DNA of 64,000 bases from Bordetella sp. H567 (GCF_001704295.1 NZ_CP012334.1:652084-716083); one strand, 5' to 3'; positions 41,960 through 50,698 are shown, numbered from the stretch's first letter. Numbers and translations are program-made. Notes: generated from the sequence alone by a model not told the origin.

Positions 41960-42828
41960 ATCCCATGCAAACGACGCTGACCGAGACGGCGGGCAAGCGA
42001 CGCTCGCGCAACCGCTTCCGCTCCCTGGAGTTCGTGATGGGCGTGGTGCTGACGGGCGCCGTGGTCCTGGCCGTGCTGCTGTCAGGCTGGCTGTTTCCCG
42101 ACGGCGGCGAGGGCATGGACCTGGTGGCGCGCCTGACGCCGCCGTTCCGAAGCCTGGCCCATGTCCTGGGCACCGACCCGCTGGGCCGCGACGTGCTGGC
42201 GCGCGTGGTGGTGGGCGGGCAGATATCCCTGACCGCCGGCTTCGTGTCGGTGTTTTTCGGTGCGTTGCTGGGCACCGTCATGGGCTTGATCGCCGGCTAT
42301 TACCGCGGTTTCTGGGACGTGATCGTGATGCGCTTCGCGGACGTGCAGCTGGCGCTGCCCTTCATCCTCGTTGCCATCACCTTCATCTCCATCCTGGGCG
42401 GCGGTCTGTTCAACGTGATTTTCTTCATGGTCATTTCGCAGTGGGTGCAGTACGCGCGCCTGGTGCGGGGGCAGGTGCTCGCCCTGCGCGAACGCGAATT
42501 CGTGCAGGCAGCGCGTGCGTTCGGCGTGCGCGACGTGGCCATGATGCGCCATCACATCGTGCCCAACCTGCTGGGCCCCTTGATCATCCTGATGGCGCTG
42601 AACGTGGCCAACAACATCCTGCTGGAGAGCAGCCTGACCTTCCTGGGGCTGGGCGTGGATCCGACGATACCCAGCTGGGGCGGGATGCTGGCTGACGGCC
42701 GTACGTATTTGCAGACCGCGTGGTGGATCAGCGTGTTTCCCGGGCTGGCGATCATGCTGACCGTATTGGGATTGAACCTGCTGGGCGACTGGCTGCGCGA
42801 TCGTCTCGACCCGACTGGAAAGGTATAA
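41956..42828 (+). CDS. Peptide-type ABC transporter permease (DppC/GsiD type)
   Basis: The 290-residue second permease has the DppC-type N-terminal hydrophobic helix, the LGTDPLGRDVLARVVVGGQ motif (about 70-88), and the coupling region FVQAARAFGVRDVAMMRHHI. The true start is the ATG overlapping the previous stop; the frame extends upstream without coding character. Its stop is followed 3 bp later by the peptidase ATG. Confidence 0.94.
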   Translation: MNPMQTTLTETAGKRRSRNRFRSLEFVMGVVLTGAVVLAVLLSGWLFPDGGEGMDLVARLTPPFRSLAHVLGTDPLGRDVLARVVVGGQISLTAGFVSVFFGALLGTVMGLIAGYYRGFWDVIVMRFADVQLALPFILVAITFISILGGGLFNVIFFMVISQWVQYARLVRGQVLALREREFVQAARAFGVRDVAMMRHHIVPNLLGPLIILMALNVANNILLESSLTFLGLGVDPTIPSWGGMLADGRTYLQTAWWISVFPGLAIMLTVLGLNLLGDWLRDRLDPTGKV

Positions 42829-42831
42829 GCC

Positions 42832-44577
42832 ATGACTGTGTTGCTGGACAGGAGTATCGACCGCACCCTGGATGCGTGGGTGCGCGAGTTCGAACAGGAT
42901 GAATGCCGCGGCGCCCACGTCCAGGCGTGGCTGTTCGAGGACGAGGCCGCGCGCCGCGCCGCGGAACGGCGGCTGGCGGCGGCCGGAGTGACGGCGGTAT
43001 TCCGCAGCGCCTACAAGCCGCTGGTGCATTTCTTCCTGGAAGAGGTCGATGCCGCCGGACTGGAATCCGTTTCGGTGCGCTATCCGGTGCGCCAGGAAGC
43101 CGTGCAGCGTCGCTTCACGCTGGAAGCGTATCCGCTGGCGGGGCTGCTGGACGGCATACACCTGGAATTCATTGCCGGCGATGCGGACCTGCACTACGAG
43201 GTGACGCTGAAGTACACCGGCGGCCGCACGGAGACGGCGCGCGTATTCGCCCCCAACCGCGTGGCGGAAGATCACGCCGGCGTCGTCAATCTCTCGCCCA
43301 CGGGCTGGGTGCGCGTCGAGGGGCGGGCCGACGGCGTGGAGATCGACGAGGCCCGGCCCACCGAGTTTTCCCAGGCGTTCGATGCGATCATCGGCGCGGT
43401 CCGCGGCCATGCCTGGGGTGACAAGGAACCGTATTTCGAGCGCCTGGACATCCGCGTCGATATCCCCGGCATCGAGCGTGAGCTGCACTACCAGGACGAA
43501 GTCCTGAGCACGGTCGAGGCCCTGCACGAGGACCTGTATTTCGGCCTGCTGGAGGTTTTCCAGCGGCACTCCGGGCGGCCGCTGGGTAACCGCGGGCTGC
43601 AGCCCGGCCAGATCGTGCCGGACGTGCGGCGCGTGGATGGACCCGCGCAGGTGCGGGTCGAATTGAAGGCCTTTCCCGCGGTCGTCGCGAGCCGGGCCGA
43701 CGGCGCTGGCCTGCCGCTGGACCAGGTCGATGGCGCGCTGTCGTTCGGCCGCATCGCGCACGAGATGGCGGGCATCGGCGGCGAGCCTTACACCGTCCAG
43801 ACTCGGCAAGGACGGCCGGTACTCTGTACCTACATCAAGGGCGAGGACGAGCCCGTGGTCATCTCGGGCGGCCAGCATGCCAACGAGACGTCCGGCGTGG
43901 TCGGCGCGCTGCGCGCCGCGCAGGTGCTCAGGCGCCAGCCTGGGGCGCACTTCGTCTTGTTCGCGTCGGAAAATCCCGACGGCTATGCCCTGCACCGTGA
44001 GCTATGCGAGCACAACCCGCGCCATATGGCCCATGCCGCGCGCTATTCCGCACTGGGCGACGATCTGGCGTATCGCGAGCGGGCGCCCTGGTACGAACGT
44101 GAAGCGCGGCGCAAGGCGTACGAATTGAGCGGCGCGCAGTTGCATGTGAACCTGCATGGCTATCCCGCGCATGAATGGACGCGGCCGCTGTCGGGCTATC
44201 TACCGCGCGGCTTCGAGCTGTGGACGGTACCCAAGGGCTTTTTCCTGGTGCTGCGGCATCATCCGGGCTGGAAGGACAAGGCCACGGCACTGCTGGAACA
44301 CGTGTCGGCGCGCGTGGCCGCCACGGTGCCCGGCCTGGTGGAATTCAATGCGCGGCAGATGCGCATGTTCGAAACCCATGCCTTGCAGCGCGGATTCGAA
44401 ATCATGAATGGCATCCCCGTGCAGCGGACCGAGGGCGTGGGCGAGGAAGTGCCGCTGGCACTGATCACGGAATTTCCCGACGAGACCGTCTACGGCGACC
44501 GGTTCCGTTTCGCGCATACGGTCCAGATGGAGACCGTACTGGCGGCCGTCGACGCGTATCGCGACCTGGCGCGCTGA
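42832..44577 (+). CDS. M14-family zinc carboxypeptidase
   Basis: The 581-residue protein has an N-terminal region of about 330 residues that I do not recognise, then an M14-type catalytic domain. Zinc ligands are suggested by GGQHANETSG (H-x-x-E, about 346-355) and LHVNLHGYPAHEW (about 436-448); a glutamate in LITEFPDETVYG (about 545) could be the catalytic base. There is no signal peptide, so it should act in the cytoplasm on what the transporter imports. It is coupled to the permease genes. The substrate is unknown; a peptide or amide-linked amino acid is the natural guess. Confidence 0.82.
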   Translation: MTVLLDRSIDRTLDAWVREFEQDECRGAHVQAWLFEDEAARRAAERRLAAAGVTAVFRSAYKPLVHFFLEEVDAAGLESVSVRYPVRQEAVQRRFTLEAYPLAGLLDGIHLEFIAGDADLHYEVTLKYTGGRTETARVFAPNRVAEDHAGVVNLSPTGWVRVEGRADGVEIDEARPTEFSQAFDAIIGAVRGHAWGDKEPYFERLDIRVDIPGIERELHYQDEVLSTVEALHEDLYFGLLEVFQRHSGRPLGNRGLQPGQIVPDVRRVDGPAQVRVELKAFPAVVASRADGAGLPLDQVDGALSFGRIAHEMAGIGGEPYTVQTRQGRPVLCTYIKGEDEPVVISGGQHANETSGVVGALRAAQVLRRQPGAHFVLFASENPDGYALHRELCEHNPRHMAHAARYSALGDDLAYRERAPWYEREARRKAYELSGAQLHVNLHGYPAHEWTRPLSGYLPRGFELWTVPKGFFLVLRHHPGWKDKATALLEHVSARVAATVPGLVEFNARQMRMFETHALQRGFEIMNGIPVQRTEGVGEEVPLALITEFPDETVYGDRFRFAHTVQMETVLAAVDAYRDLAR

Positions 44578-44657
44578 GCGGGGCCGGGCCGCGTGGCCAG
44601 ACGCCGCGCCAGCGGACTGGCAGGCGTCGCCCCCACGGCAATTCATGCGGGGCGCAT

Positions 44658-45122
44658 TCAGGCGTGCCGCGCTGCCCCGGCCGCGGCCGGCATGCCATCT
44701 TCAATCGCGGCCCTGGGCGCGTCCTTTGCCGCCGCGGCGCACGATGGCGTGCGCCAGTGCACGCCCGCGACGACGCGGTTGCGATCGAACAGCACCTTGT
44801 ATTGGCACAGCTGGTCCCCGGTGGGCGTACGCAGGTGAAACAGGTAGTCCCATTCACGCACCATGAGCATGCCTTCATGGAAATGCGGGGGGCCGAGCAG
44901 ATCGTAGAGCTGGTACTTGCTCATGCCGGCCTTCACCATTGCGAGATGGGCGGGATCGGGATAGCTCCCTCCGGCGCGCGTCGCCTGCTTGATATCCGGC
45001 CAGGCCAGCGTGCCGGACTCGCCGCGTTCATCGACTTTGCTCATGTTTCCGCAACCCGCCAGGGCGAGGGTGAACATCAGCGCGGCGCAAGCCAGGACGG
45101 GGGATCTGCGGTTTTTCTGCAT
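44658..45122 (-). CDS. BamE/SmpA-like outer membrane lipoprotein
   Basis: The 154-residue product has a lipoprotein signal with lipobox LAGC (cysteine about residue 24) and a small domain in which MVKAGMSKYQLYDLLGPPHF and WDYLFHLRT match the BamE/SmpA fold. It is not the core bamE gene by context (no recN or fur next to it), so it is better called a BamE-like domain protein. An AGGAG site precedes the ATG. The C-terminal 30 residues are alanine-rich and likely disordered. Confidence 0.75.
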   Translation of the reverse strand: MQKNRRSPVLACAALMFTLALAGCGNMSKVDERGESGTLAWPDIKQATRAGGSYPDPAHLAMVKAGMSKYQLYDLLGPPHFHEGMLMVREWDYLFHLRTPTGDQLCQYKVLFDRNRVVAGVHWRTPSCAAAAKDAPRAAIEDGMPAAAGAARHA

Positions 45123-45230
45123 GCTTGGGACTCCTGCATCGATCGGAACTGTCGCTTCCGCCGGTTAGCGGTTGTATAGGGCGGGGGCATGTGCCAGGCG
45201 TGGCCGCACGCCCGTGGCGCTCGGGGCGAC

Positions 45231-45286
45231 CCCATGGCGTTGAGGGCGTCGCGTATGGCGTCAGGGATATCGCCCATGGCGTTGAG
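45231..45286. repeat. 14-bp direct repeat pair
   Basis: CCCATGGCGTTGAG occurs at 45231-45244 and again at 45273-45286, 42 bp apart, between the BamE-like gene (upstream side) and the end of the adhesin gene. A third looser copy GTATGGCGTCAG lies between. Its role is unknown. Confidence 0.5.
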
Positions 45287-45346
45287 CGCGAGCCGCTCAT
45301 GAGGGCATTGCGGCGACGTGCCCGCGTTCGGCCAACAAGGGTGGGC

Positions 45347-47539
45347 TTACCATTGATAGCCGACGCCGACCGCGCCACCGTAGTCGCCGCGCGACGACGC
45401 CCCGCCCGACAGCTTCACGACCCACGATCCATTGTCGGAGACGGTCGACAAGCCCACGGCATAACCGCTTCCACCATTCCAGGTGGCGCCGCCCAGGCTG
45501 AGCATGCTGCGGCTGGGCAGATAGGCCTGGGGCAGGGTGGCCATCGCCATCGCGGCGGCGATCCCGCCGTTGGAGCGGCTCTGCACGGTATCTATGCGGT
45601 TGTTCAGGCGGGCGACCTGGCCGTTCACGCCCTGCGAGAGATTATTGAGTTGGTTGATGGTGGCGGCATCGTTCGGGCCGACGCCGTCCGCGACGCCGGT
45701 GATGCGCCGGTCGCCCGCCGTGCCGGCCATATTGACCGTGCTGCCGCCGGTGTTGCCGCCGACCGTGATCGGCGCGCCCGCGCTTTCCTGCTGGACCAGG
45801 CCGGCCTTGCCCTGTACGAGCTGGTTGACCGTGGTGTTGGTCTGGTACAGCTGCGATCCGTTGACGGCGTCCGTCGACGTTTCGTTCAGCTCGCCGGGCG
45901 CCAGGTTGGTGATCCGCGTGCCCGTGGCCCCATCCAGCGTGACTTGCGTATGGTCGGCGTTGTCGTACTGGACCGAGGCAAGCGCCAGTTCCTGCACGTC
46001 GGCGATCGCGTCCGTCATGGTGACGTAGCGGTTGCCGTTGATGGTGACACCGCCGCCGATCGAGCCGGTGACGGCGTTGTACGTGGCGCTGCCGCCCAGG
46101 TACGACGCCAGGCTGCCGCCCTGCGTCGACACGATGGTGTCCTGCGCCCCCAGCGCGTCGCCGACGCTGTTGTATGCCTGTCCGCCCACGGAGTAGACGG
46201 GCCCGGTGTATGTGCCGCTGGTCGCGTCATACGCGGCGCCGCCCCCCAAGGAACCGGCGGTATTTTGCGCGATCTGGTTCAGCTGGCTGACGTTCACTGC
46301 ATCGGTGGGCGCTGCGCCGGGCGCCACGTTGGTGATCTGCCGTTCCGCGCCCGCGCTGCCCACGGATATTTCGCCCGCGGACGTGCGCGGCGCGGCAAGC
46401 GCATAGGCCACGTAGTTGGTGCGCGCGCCCACCGTGGTTGCCGCGCTTGGACCGAGCGCGACGCTGTCGGCGTGCGTGGCCACCGCGCCGTAGCCCACGG
46501 CCAGCGACGAAGCGCCGCTGGCCTGCGCAGTCACGCCCACCGCCGTGGACCGCGCCCCGGTAGCGGCGGCCGCGCCGCCGATCGCCGTCGACCACAAGCC
46601 CGTCGCGGAACTGGTCCAGCCTAGTGCCGTGCCAGTTTGTCCGGTCGCGGTGGCGGCGTTGCCGATGGCGATGGCCTCGAAAGTCGAGCCGTTCGGGTCC
46701 AGCGGATTGGGCGAACCATACACGCCGGTGGCATTGGCGTTCGAGCCGATGGCGATGGGCGAGCCGTTGAAGGCGCCGGTCGAGCGCGCTATCGCGCCGC
46801 TACCCAGGGCCACGGAAAAGCCGCCTTCCGCCGTTGCCTGGCTGCCCAGGGAGACACCCCTGCCGGACAGGACTTTCGCGCCGTAGCCCAGGGCGGTCGA
46901 TTCGATGCCGGCCGCCAGTGACAGCGTGCCGAACGCGGTGGCATTGGGTTGGACGGCTGCCGCCCACGGGCCGACGGCCGTCGTGCTGGTGTCGCTTGCC
47001 CGTGTGCTAGTGCCGATGGCTATCCCGTTGCTGCCCGTCGTACGGGTATCGACGCCGATGGTGATGGTGTTGTTCACGTTGGTGCCGGCGACGCCGCCGG
47101 TCGCCCCGACGCCGAACACGATGGCGCTGTCACCGTGGGCCTGGTTGCTGCTTCCGATCGCGATGTCGTTCGCACCGGTTGTCGTCGTACCGGCGCCGAC
47201 GGCGATACCGCCATTGAACCCCAGGCCGGGCTGGAAGTCGGTCGGGTCCGTGACGTCGCTGCTGGCGCCACAACCCGCGGCGATTCCAGCGTAGGCGTTC
47301 CCGCCGACGGTGGTGGTGCAGGTCGGTTCACTGGCGCCGATGCCGATGGCCGCCGGCGAAGCGACCGTCGCCTGGCCCAGCGGGGTGGAGGCTTCCCCCG
47401 ACCCTCCCCATAGCGTCAAGGAGGCCACGCCGATGATGCGGTGAGCGCGTCGCAACGCAGGAAGGACGCGTCGATGCATGCAACCCGTTTGTCTCGTGGC
47501 GGTCTGTCGGTTCGAGGGGGAACTTGGTCTTCTTGTCAT
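45347..47539 (-). CDS. YadA-type trimeric autotransporter adhesin
   Basis: The 730-residue surface protein has a long signal region (about 1-52, ending SGEAS), and a head domain (about 55-400) of YadA/Hia-type repeats in which AxAxGxxxxAxG patterns recur (for example AVGYGAVATHADSVALGPSA). A stalk follows, with neck motifs such as TNVAPGAAPTDAVNVSQLN and VADGVGPNDAATINQLN. The C-terminal membrane anchor (about 655-730) ends GGAVGVGYQW. Three chains form a 12-strand barrel exporting an adhesive fibre. The ATG has a GGAGAG site. Target and role in this organism are unknown. Confidence 0.93.
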   Translation of the reverse strand: MTRRPSSPSNRQTATRQTGCMHRRVLPALRRAHRIIGVASLTLWGGSGEASTPLGQATVASPAAIGIGASEPTCTTTVGGNAYAGIAAGCGASSDVTDPTDFQPGLGFNGGIAVGAGTTTTGANDIAIGSSNQAHGDSAIVFGVGATGGVAGTNVNNTITIGVDTRTTGSNGIAIGTSTRASDTSTTAVGPWAAAVQPNATAFGTLSLAAGIESTALGYGAKVLSGRGVSLGSQATAEGGFSVALGSGAIARSTGAFNGSPIAIGSNANATGVYGSPNPLDPNGSTFEAIAIGNAATATGQTGTALGWTSSATGLWSTAIGGAAAATGARSTAVGVTAQASGASSLAVGYGAVATHADSVALGPSAATTVGARTNYVAYALAAPRTSAGEISVGSAGAERQITNVAPGAAPTDAVNVSQLNQIAQNTAGSLGGGAAYDATSGTYTGPVYSVGGQAYNSVGDALGAQDTIVSTQGGSLASYLGGSATYNAVTGSIGGGVTINGNRYVTMTDAIADVQELALASVQYDNADHTQVTLDGATGTRITNLAPGELNETSTDAVNGSQLYQTNTTVNQLVQGKAGLVQQESAGAPITVGGNTGGSTVNMAGTAGDRRITGVADGVGPNDAATINQLNNLSQGVNGQVARLNNRIDTVQSRSNGGIAAAMAMATLPQAYLPSRSMLSLGGATWNGGSGYAVGLSTVSDNGSWVVKLSGGASSRGDYGGAVGVGYQW

Positions 47540-47731
47540 CTCACTCTCCGTCTGATTTCCCGCGTGTGTTGATTTAGCGTGGAAAAGATTCCGAAGATGG
47601 CGTCAAAAAATTCCTCGAGCGCGTGCGGTTTTTGGTTTTGACATGGGCGTCTTCATCGGCGGTGAGATACTGGATGTGCGGCTCGGCATCCAGTTCTTCG
47701 ACTGGCCCTCCAACGAATTTAGGAAAGCGAT

Positions 47732-48325
47732 ATGCGACAACCCAGTTCCATCTACCTCGTCCTGGACATGCAGAACGATCTGGTCCATGCGGATGGTCCC
47801 AACGGCAAGACGCCCATGGGCGAGCAAGTGCGCGAGCGGCAACTCGTGGCCAAGACCGCCAAGGCCATCGCCAAGGCGCGTGCGGCCGGTATCGCGGTGG
47901 GCTTTGTGCGCGTGGGGTTCTCGGAGGGCTATCCGGAATGTCCGCAGGGATCCCCGGTGTTTTCGGCGGCTCAGCAGAACGGTCTGTTCAAGCTGGGCGG
48001 CTGGGGCACGGAGATCCATCCCGAGCTGGAACAGAAGCCGGGCGACCTGCAAGTCGTCAAGCATCGCGTCAGCCCTTTCTATTCGACGACGCTGGAGGTG
48101 CAGCTGCGCGCGCGGAACGTGCAGCGCATCTATTGCTCTGGTGTGTCGACGCAGGCCGTGGTGCAGGCCACGGTGCGCGACGGCCACGATCGGGACTACG
48201 AGATGATCGTCCTGGAAGACCTGTGCGCCGCGCACAGCGCGCAGGAGCATGCCAATTCCATGCAAAGCATCGGCCGCTTCTGCAAGGTGGAAGTGAGCGA
48301 TGCGGTGGTGTTCGCGCATCCTTGA
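47732..48325 (+). CDS. Isochorismatase-like cysteine hydrolase
   Basis: The 197-residue protein belongs to the isochorismatase superfamily. The N-terminal strand carries the catalytic aspartate (YLVLDMQNDLVH), the lysine lies in VVKHRVSPFYST, and the nucleophile cysteine in RIYCSGVSTQAVVQAT, preceding the usual cis-peptide position. Members include nicotinamidases and amidohydrolases; no specific substrate can be assigned. Its upstream 192 bp is shared with the divergent adhesin gene. Confidence 0.88.
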   Translation: MRQPSSIYLVLDMQNDLVHADGPNGKTPMGEQVRERQLVAKTAKAIAKARAAGIAVGFVRVGFSEGYPECPQGSPVFSAAQQNGLFKLGGWGTEIHPELEQKPGDLQVVKHRVSPFYSTTLEVQLRARNVQRIYCSGVSTQAVVQATVRDGHDRDYEMIVLEDLCAAHSAQEHANSMQSIGRFCKVEVSDAVVFAHP

Positions 48326-48433
48326 TGCGGGTGGGGGGCGTTGTGGCGGAAATTGGGAGGCTGGTGTTGCGGGGGCGCGGTGCGGGGCGGCGTGCCGGTG
48401 AGCCAGTGGGCGAGGGCGGGGTAAATAAAAGTC

Positions 48434-48442
48434 TGCTAGAAT
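48434..48442 (+). promoter_or_regulatory. Extended -10 promoter of tRNA-Ser
   Basis: TGCTAGAAT is an extended -10 element. The 11-mer TGCTAGAATCG is identical to that in front of rplM at 19754, which supports it as a strong housekeeping promoter. It lies about 165 bp before the tRNA, so a leader is implied. Confidence 0.4.
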
Positions 48443-48607
48443 CGCGGATTGCCGTTTGACGGGTCTATTCCCCGCTAAACCGGCTGGGGCTTCTTCGGCA
48501 AGCAAGTAATGGCCGGGGAAACCGCCGGGCTGGGATGGGGTTGACGGGACCGGGAAACGGCATGCAAGGCAAAAAGGGCTGCATCAGCCCGTAGCAGTAT
48601 CGGATCA

Positions 48608-48698
48608 GGACAGGTGGCCGAGCGGTTGAAGGCGCACGCCTGGAAAGCGTGTATACGTCAAAAGCGTATCGGGGGTTCGAATCCCCCTCTGTCCGCCA
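48608..48698 (+). tRNA. tRNA-Ser (GGA anticodon)
   Basis: A 91-nt type II tRNA including the encoded CCA. The acceptor stem is GGACAGG pairing with TCTGTCC, the anticodon loop is CTGGAAA on a CACGC/GCGTG stem, and there is the long variable arm expected for serine. The T arm GGGGG-TTCGAAT-CCCCC is perfect. The integrase gene lies 182 bp downstream, so the 3' half of this tRNA is probably the prophage attachment site (attL or attR). Confidence 0.95.
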
Positions 48699-48730
48699 AG
48701 AACATTCCTCAGATTGCCCCGCGTTGCCCC

Positions 48731-48766
48731 AAAACCCGCATGAACATTGGTTCTGCGGGTTTTTGT
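48731..48766 (+). terminator. Intrinsic terminator downstream of tRNA-Ser
   Basis: AAAACCCGCA and TGCGGGTTTT form a 10-bp stem with a 13-nt loop, ending in TTTTT. Two copies of TTGCCCCGCGTTGCC flank it (48714 and 48767). Confidence 0.8.
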
Positions 48767-48810
48767 TTGCCCCGCGTTGCCTCGCGTTGCCCCTGTGTGA
48801 CCCATTCACT

Positions 48811-48870
48811 TGTTGTTATTTTTGTTGTTATCTTAGGGTTTCGTGCCGTGGCGGCCGAAAAATAACAACA
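48811..48870. repeat. TGTTGTTAT boxes in front of the integrase gene
   Basis: TGTTGTTAT occurs twice in direct orientation (48811 and 48823, 12 bp apart). A 13-bp inverted copy AAAAATAACAACA (48858-48870) lies directly against the integrase ribosome-binding site and is the exact complement of 48811-48823. Position and layout suggest arm-type integrase sites or an excisionase/autoregulation site. Confidence 0.55.
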
Positions 48871-48880
48871 GGAGAGCGAC

Positions 48881-50203
48881 ATGGGTGCCTTGGCGAAGCT
48901 GAGCGACCTGCAGATCCGCAATGCGAAGGCGCGAGACCGCGCGTACAAGTTAAGCGATGGGGGCGGCCTGTCGCTGTTGGTCAAGCCTGACGGGTCTAAG
49001 CACTGGTGGTACCAGTACCGCTATCACGGCAAGCAGCAGACGATGGCGCTGGGTGTTTACCCCGCGGTCTCGGCCCGCGCGGCGCGTGAGAAGCACGCGG
49101 CGGCTCGTGAACAGCTGGCCGGCGGCCTTAATCCCACAGCGGAAAAGCGACTGGCGAAACTCAAGGCGACGGAGGACGTGCGTAACGACTTCGAGCATAT
49201 CGCGCGCACGATGTGGACATCCAAGTCGCGCGCTGGCGCCAGCAAGGGCTACGTCGAGTCGGTGATCGAAAAGCTGGAAAAGGACGTTTTCCCTTGGATC
49301 GGCACGCGTCCCGTATCCAAGGTCGAGTCGCCGGAGATCCTGGCGATTCTCAACCGCGTCGAGGTGCGCGCCCCCGAGACCGCGCGGCGCCTGCGCGGCT
49401 TCATCGGCCAGGTCTTCCGCTATGCGATCGCGCGGGGCAGGGCAAAAAATGATCCGACCGCGGCGCTGAAGGGCGCGGTGCTCACGCGCAAGGCCAAACA
49501 CTTCGCAGCAATTACGTCACCCGCGCGTTTCGGCGAACTGATGCTTGGGCTTTACAGCTACGAACGCGGGGAAATGACGACGCGGTGCCTGCTGCAGCTG
49601 TCGCCGCTGGTGTTTCAACGTCCGGTCGAGTTGCGCGAGGCGCGCTGGGACGAGTTCGATCTGGACGGCAGCGAGTGGGGTGTGCCGATGTGGGAGATCT
49701 CCGCACGGCGCGCGGATGCTGAAGGCGATACGAAGATCACGCGCACGGGTTGGGAATCGCACCTGGTGCCCCTATCACGCCAAGCCCTGTCCATCCTTCA
49801 AGCGCTGCGGCGGTTAACCGGGCATACGCCCTGGGTTTTCAAGTCCAGCCGCGTCAGCGGACGCCCGCTGTCAGAAGGTGCGGTGCGCCTGGCGCTACGT
49901 CGCCTGGGCTTTCATGGCGAGATGACGGCACATGGGTTCAGGGCTTCGGCACGAACGCTGGCTGAGGAACGGCTGCGCGTGCCGGCGAATATCCTGGAGC
50001 TGCAGATCAGCCACAAGGTCGCGGATCCCCTGGGCCGCGCGTACAACCGCACCGCGTTTCTGGATGAGCGAATTGCCTTCATGCAGCAGTGGGCCGACTA
50101 CCTGGACCAGCTGCGCGCCGAGGCGCGAGCGCGTGGTCAGGGGGGTACTAGCAGAAAAGGCGTGGGACCGTGGGAAACCGTGGGGCCTAATCCGAACGCC
50201 TGA
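48881..50203 (+). CDS. P4-type tyrosine site-specific integrase
   Basis: The 440-residue protein is a DUF4102-type integrase like that of phage P4. An N-terminal arm-binding domain (SDLQIRNAKARDRAYKLSDGGG) is followed by a core-binding domain and the catalytic domain. The catalytic arginine is in PVELREARWDE, H-x-x-R in HGFRASARTL, and the tyrosine in GRAYNRTAF. It integrates and excises the element at tRNA-Ser. The last 15 or so codons are built from the CCGTGGGA repeats of the adjoining origin-like region, so the extreme C-terminus (ETVGPNPNA) is probably not functional protein. Confidence 0.95.
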   Translation: MGALAKLSDLQIRNAKARDRAYKLSDGGGLSLLVKPDGSKHWWYQYRYHGKQQTMALGVYPAVSARAAREKHAAAREQLAGGLNPTAEKRLAKLKATEDVRNDFEHIARTMWTSKSRAGASKGYVESVIEKLEKDVFPWIGTRPVSKVESPEILAILNRVEVRAPETARRLRGFIGQVFRYAIARGRAKNDPTAALKGAVLTRKAKHFAAITSPARFGELMLGLYSYERGEMTTRCLLQLSPLVFQRPVELREARWDEFDLDGSEWGVPMWEISARRADAEGDTKITRTGWESHLVPLSRQALSILQALRRLTGHTPWVFKSSRVSGRPLSEGAVRLALRRLGFHGEMTAHGFRASARTLAEERLRVPANILELQISHKVADPLGRAYNRTAFLDERIAFMQQWADYLDQLRAEARARGQGGTSRKGVGPWETVGPNPNA

Positions 50204-50535
50204 TATTTCAAGGGCTTAGGCTTCCTGAGTGCGTCCCCATATCACACGGTTTCGCCATTTTCGCCGGCCGAAACCGTGGATACAAGTTATCCACAATATT
50301 ACAGGCCGTGGGACCGTCCATCCCTTCTATTTCCCCGCTCTCTTTCTTCTTTCTTCTTGATTTTTAAAGAGAAAAGAGAATAAAGAGGGCGCTATGACGG
50401 AGAAACGGTCCCACGGTGGCGACAGCGAAACCGTGGGACTTTCAGACGAAACCGTGGGACTTTAGAAGGGTAGTGAATTGGACATTACTCTCAGACATCA
50501 ACAATTTAGGGTGGCTGTATCAAGTGTATCCACGG
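50161..50535. other. Candidate iteron-type replication origin of the prophage
   Basis: At least nine copies of a motif centred on CCGTGGGA occur in both orientations between 50161 and 50463. Two identical 17-mers at 50426 and 50447 lie exactly 21 bp apart, and a 10-bp inverted pair CACGGTTTCG/CGAAACCGTG lies at 50245/50269. A perfect DnaA box TTATCCACA is at 50287-50295, within GTGGATA-CAAG-TTATCCAC. An AT- and purine-rich tract follows (about 50335-50388), and the 11-mer CCGTGGATACA at 50274 recurs inverted at 50525. The primase/helicase gene is next door. Together these are the parts of an iteron origin, but no function has been shown. Confidence 0.6.
50394..50465 (+). CDS. Possible 23-residue open frame made of origin repeats
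   Basis: ATG at 50394 (GAGGG upstream) opens 23 codons ending TAG, with ETVGL encoded twice by the two 21-bp repeat units. The integrase C-terminus reads the same repeat in the same frame as ETVG. It may be a chance reading of the iterons rather than a gene. Confidence 0.15.
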   Translation: MTEKRSHGGDSETVGLSDETVGL

Positions 50536-50675
50536 TATTTTTCGCACCTATCCCCGGGTCCAGGCGGAAAACGGGGCGAAACGACCGCGAAAAGTCCTTG
50601 ACGGCTCCGCGCCGCCATGATCCGGGAAACAGCGTGCCGGGGATTGTTGATACTGGAGCATGGTTATTCAGTGGA

Positions 50676-50698
50676 AGAAAAGCCCGCGTCGGCGGGCT
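50676..50698 (-). terminator. Intrinsic terminator of the primase operon
   Basis: On the minus strand AGCCCGC, a CGAC loop and GCGGGCT are followed by TTTTCTTC. It lies 22 bp beyond the stop of the primase/helicase gene. Confidence 0.75.
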
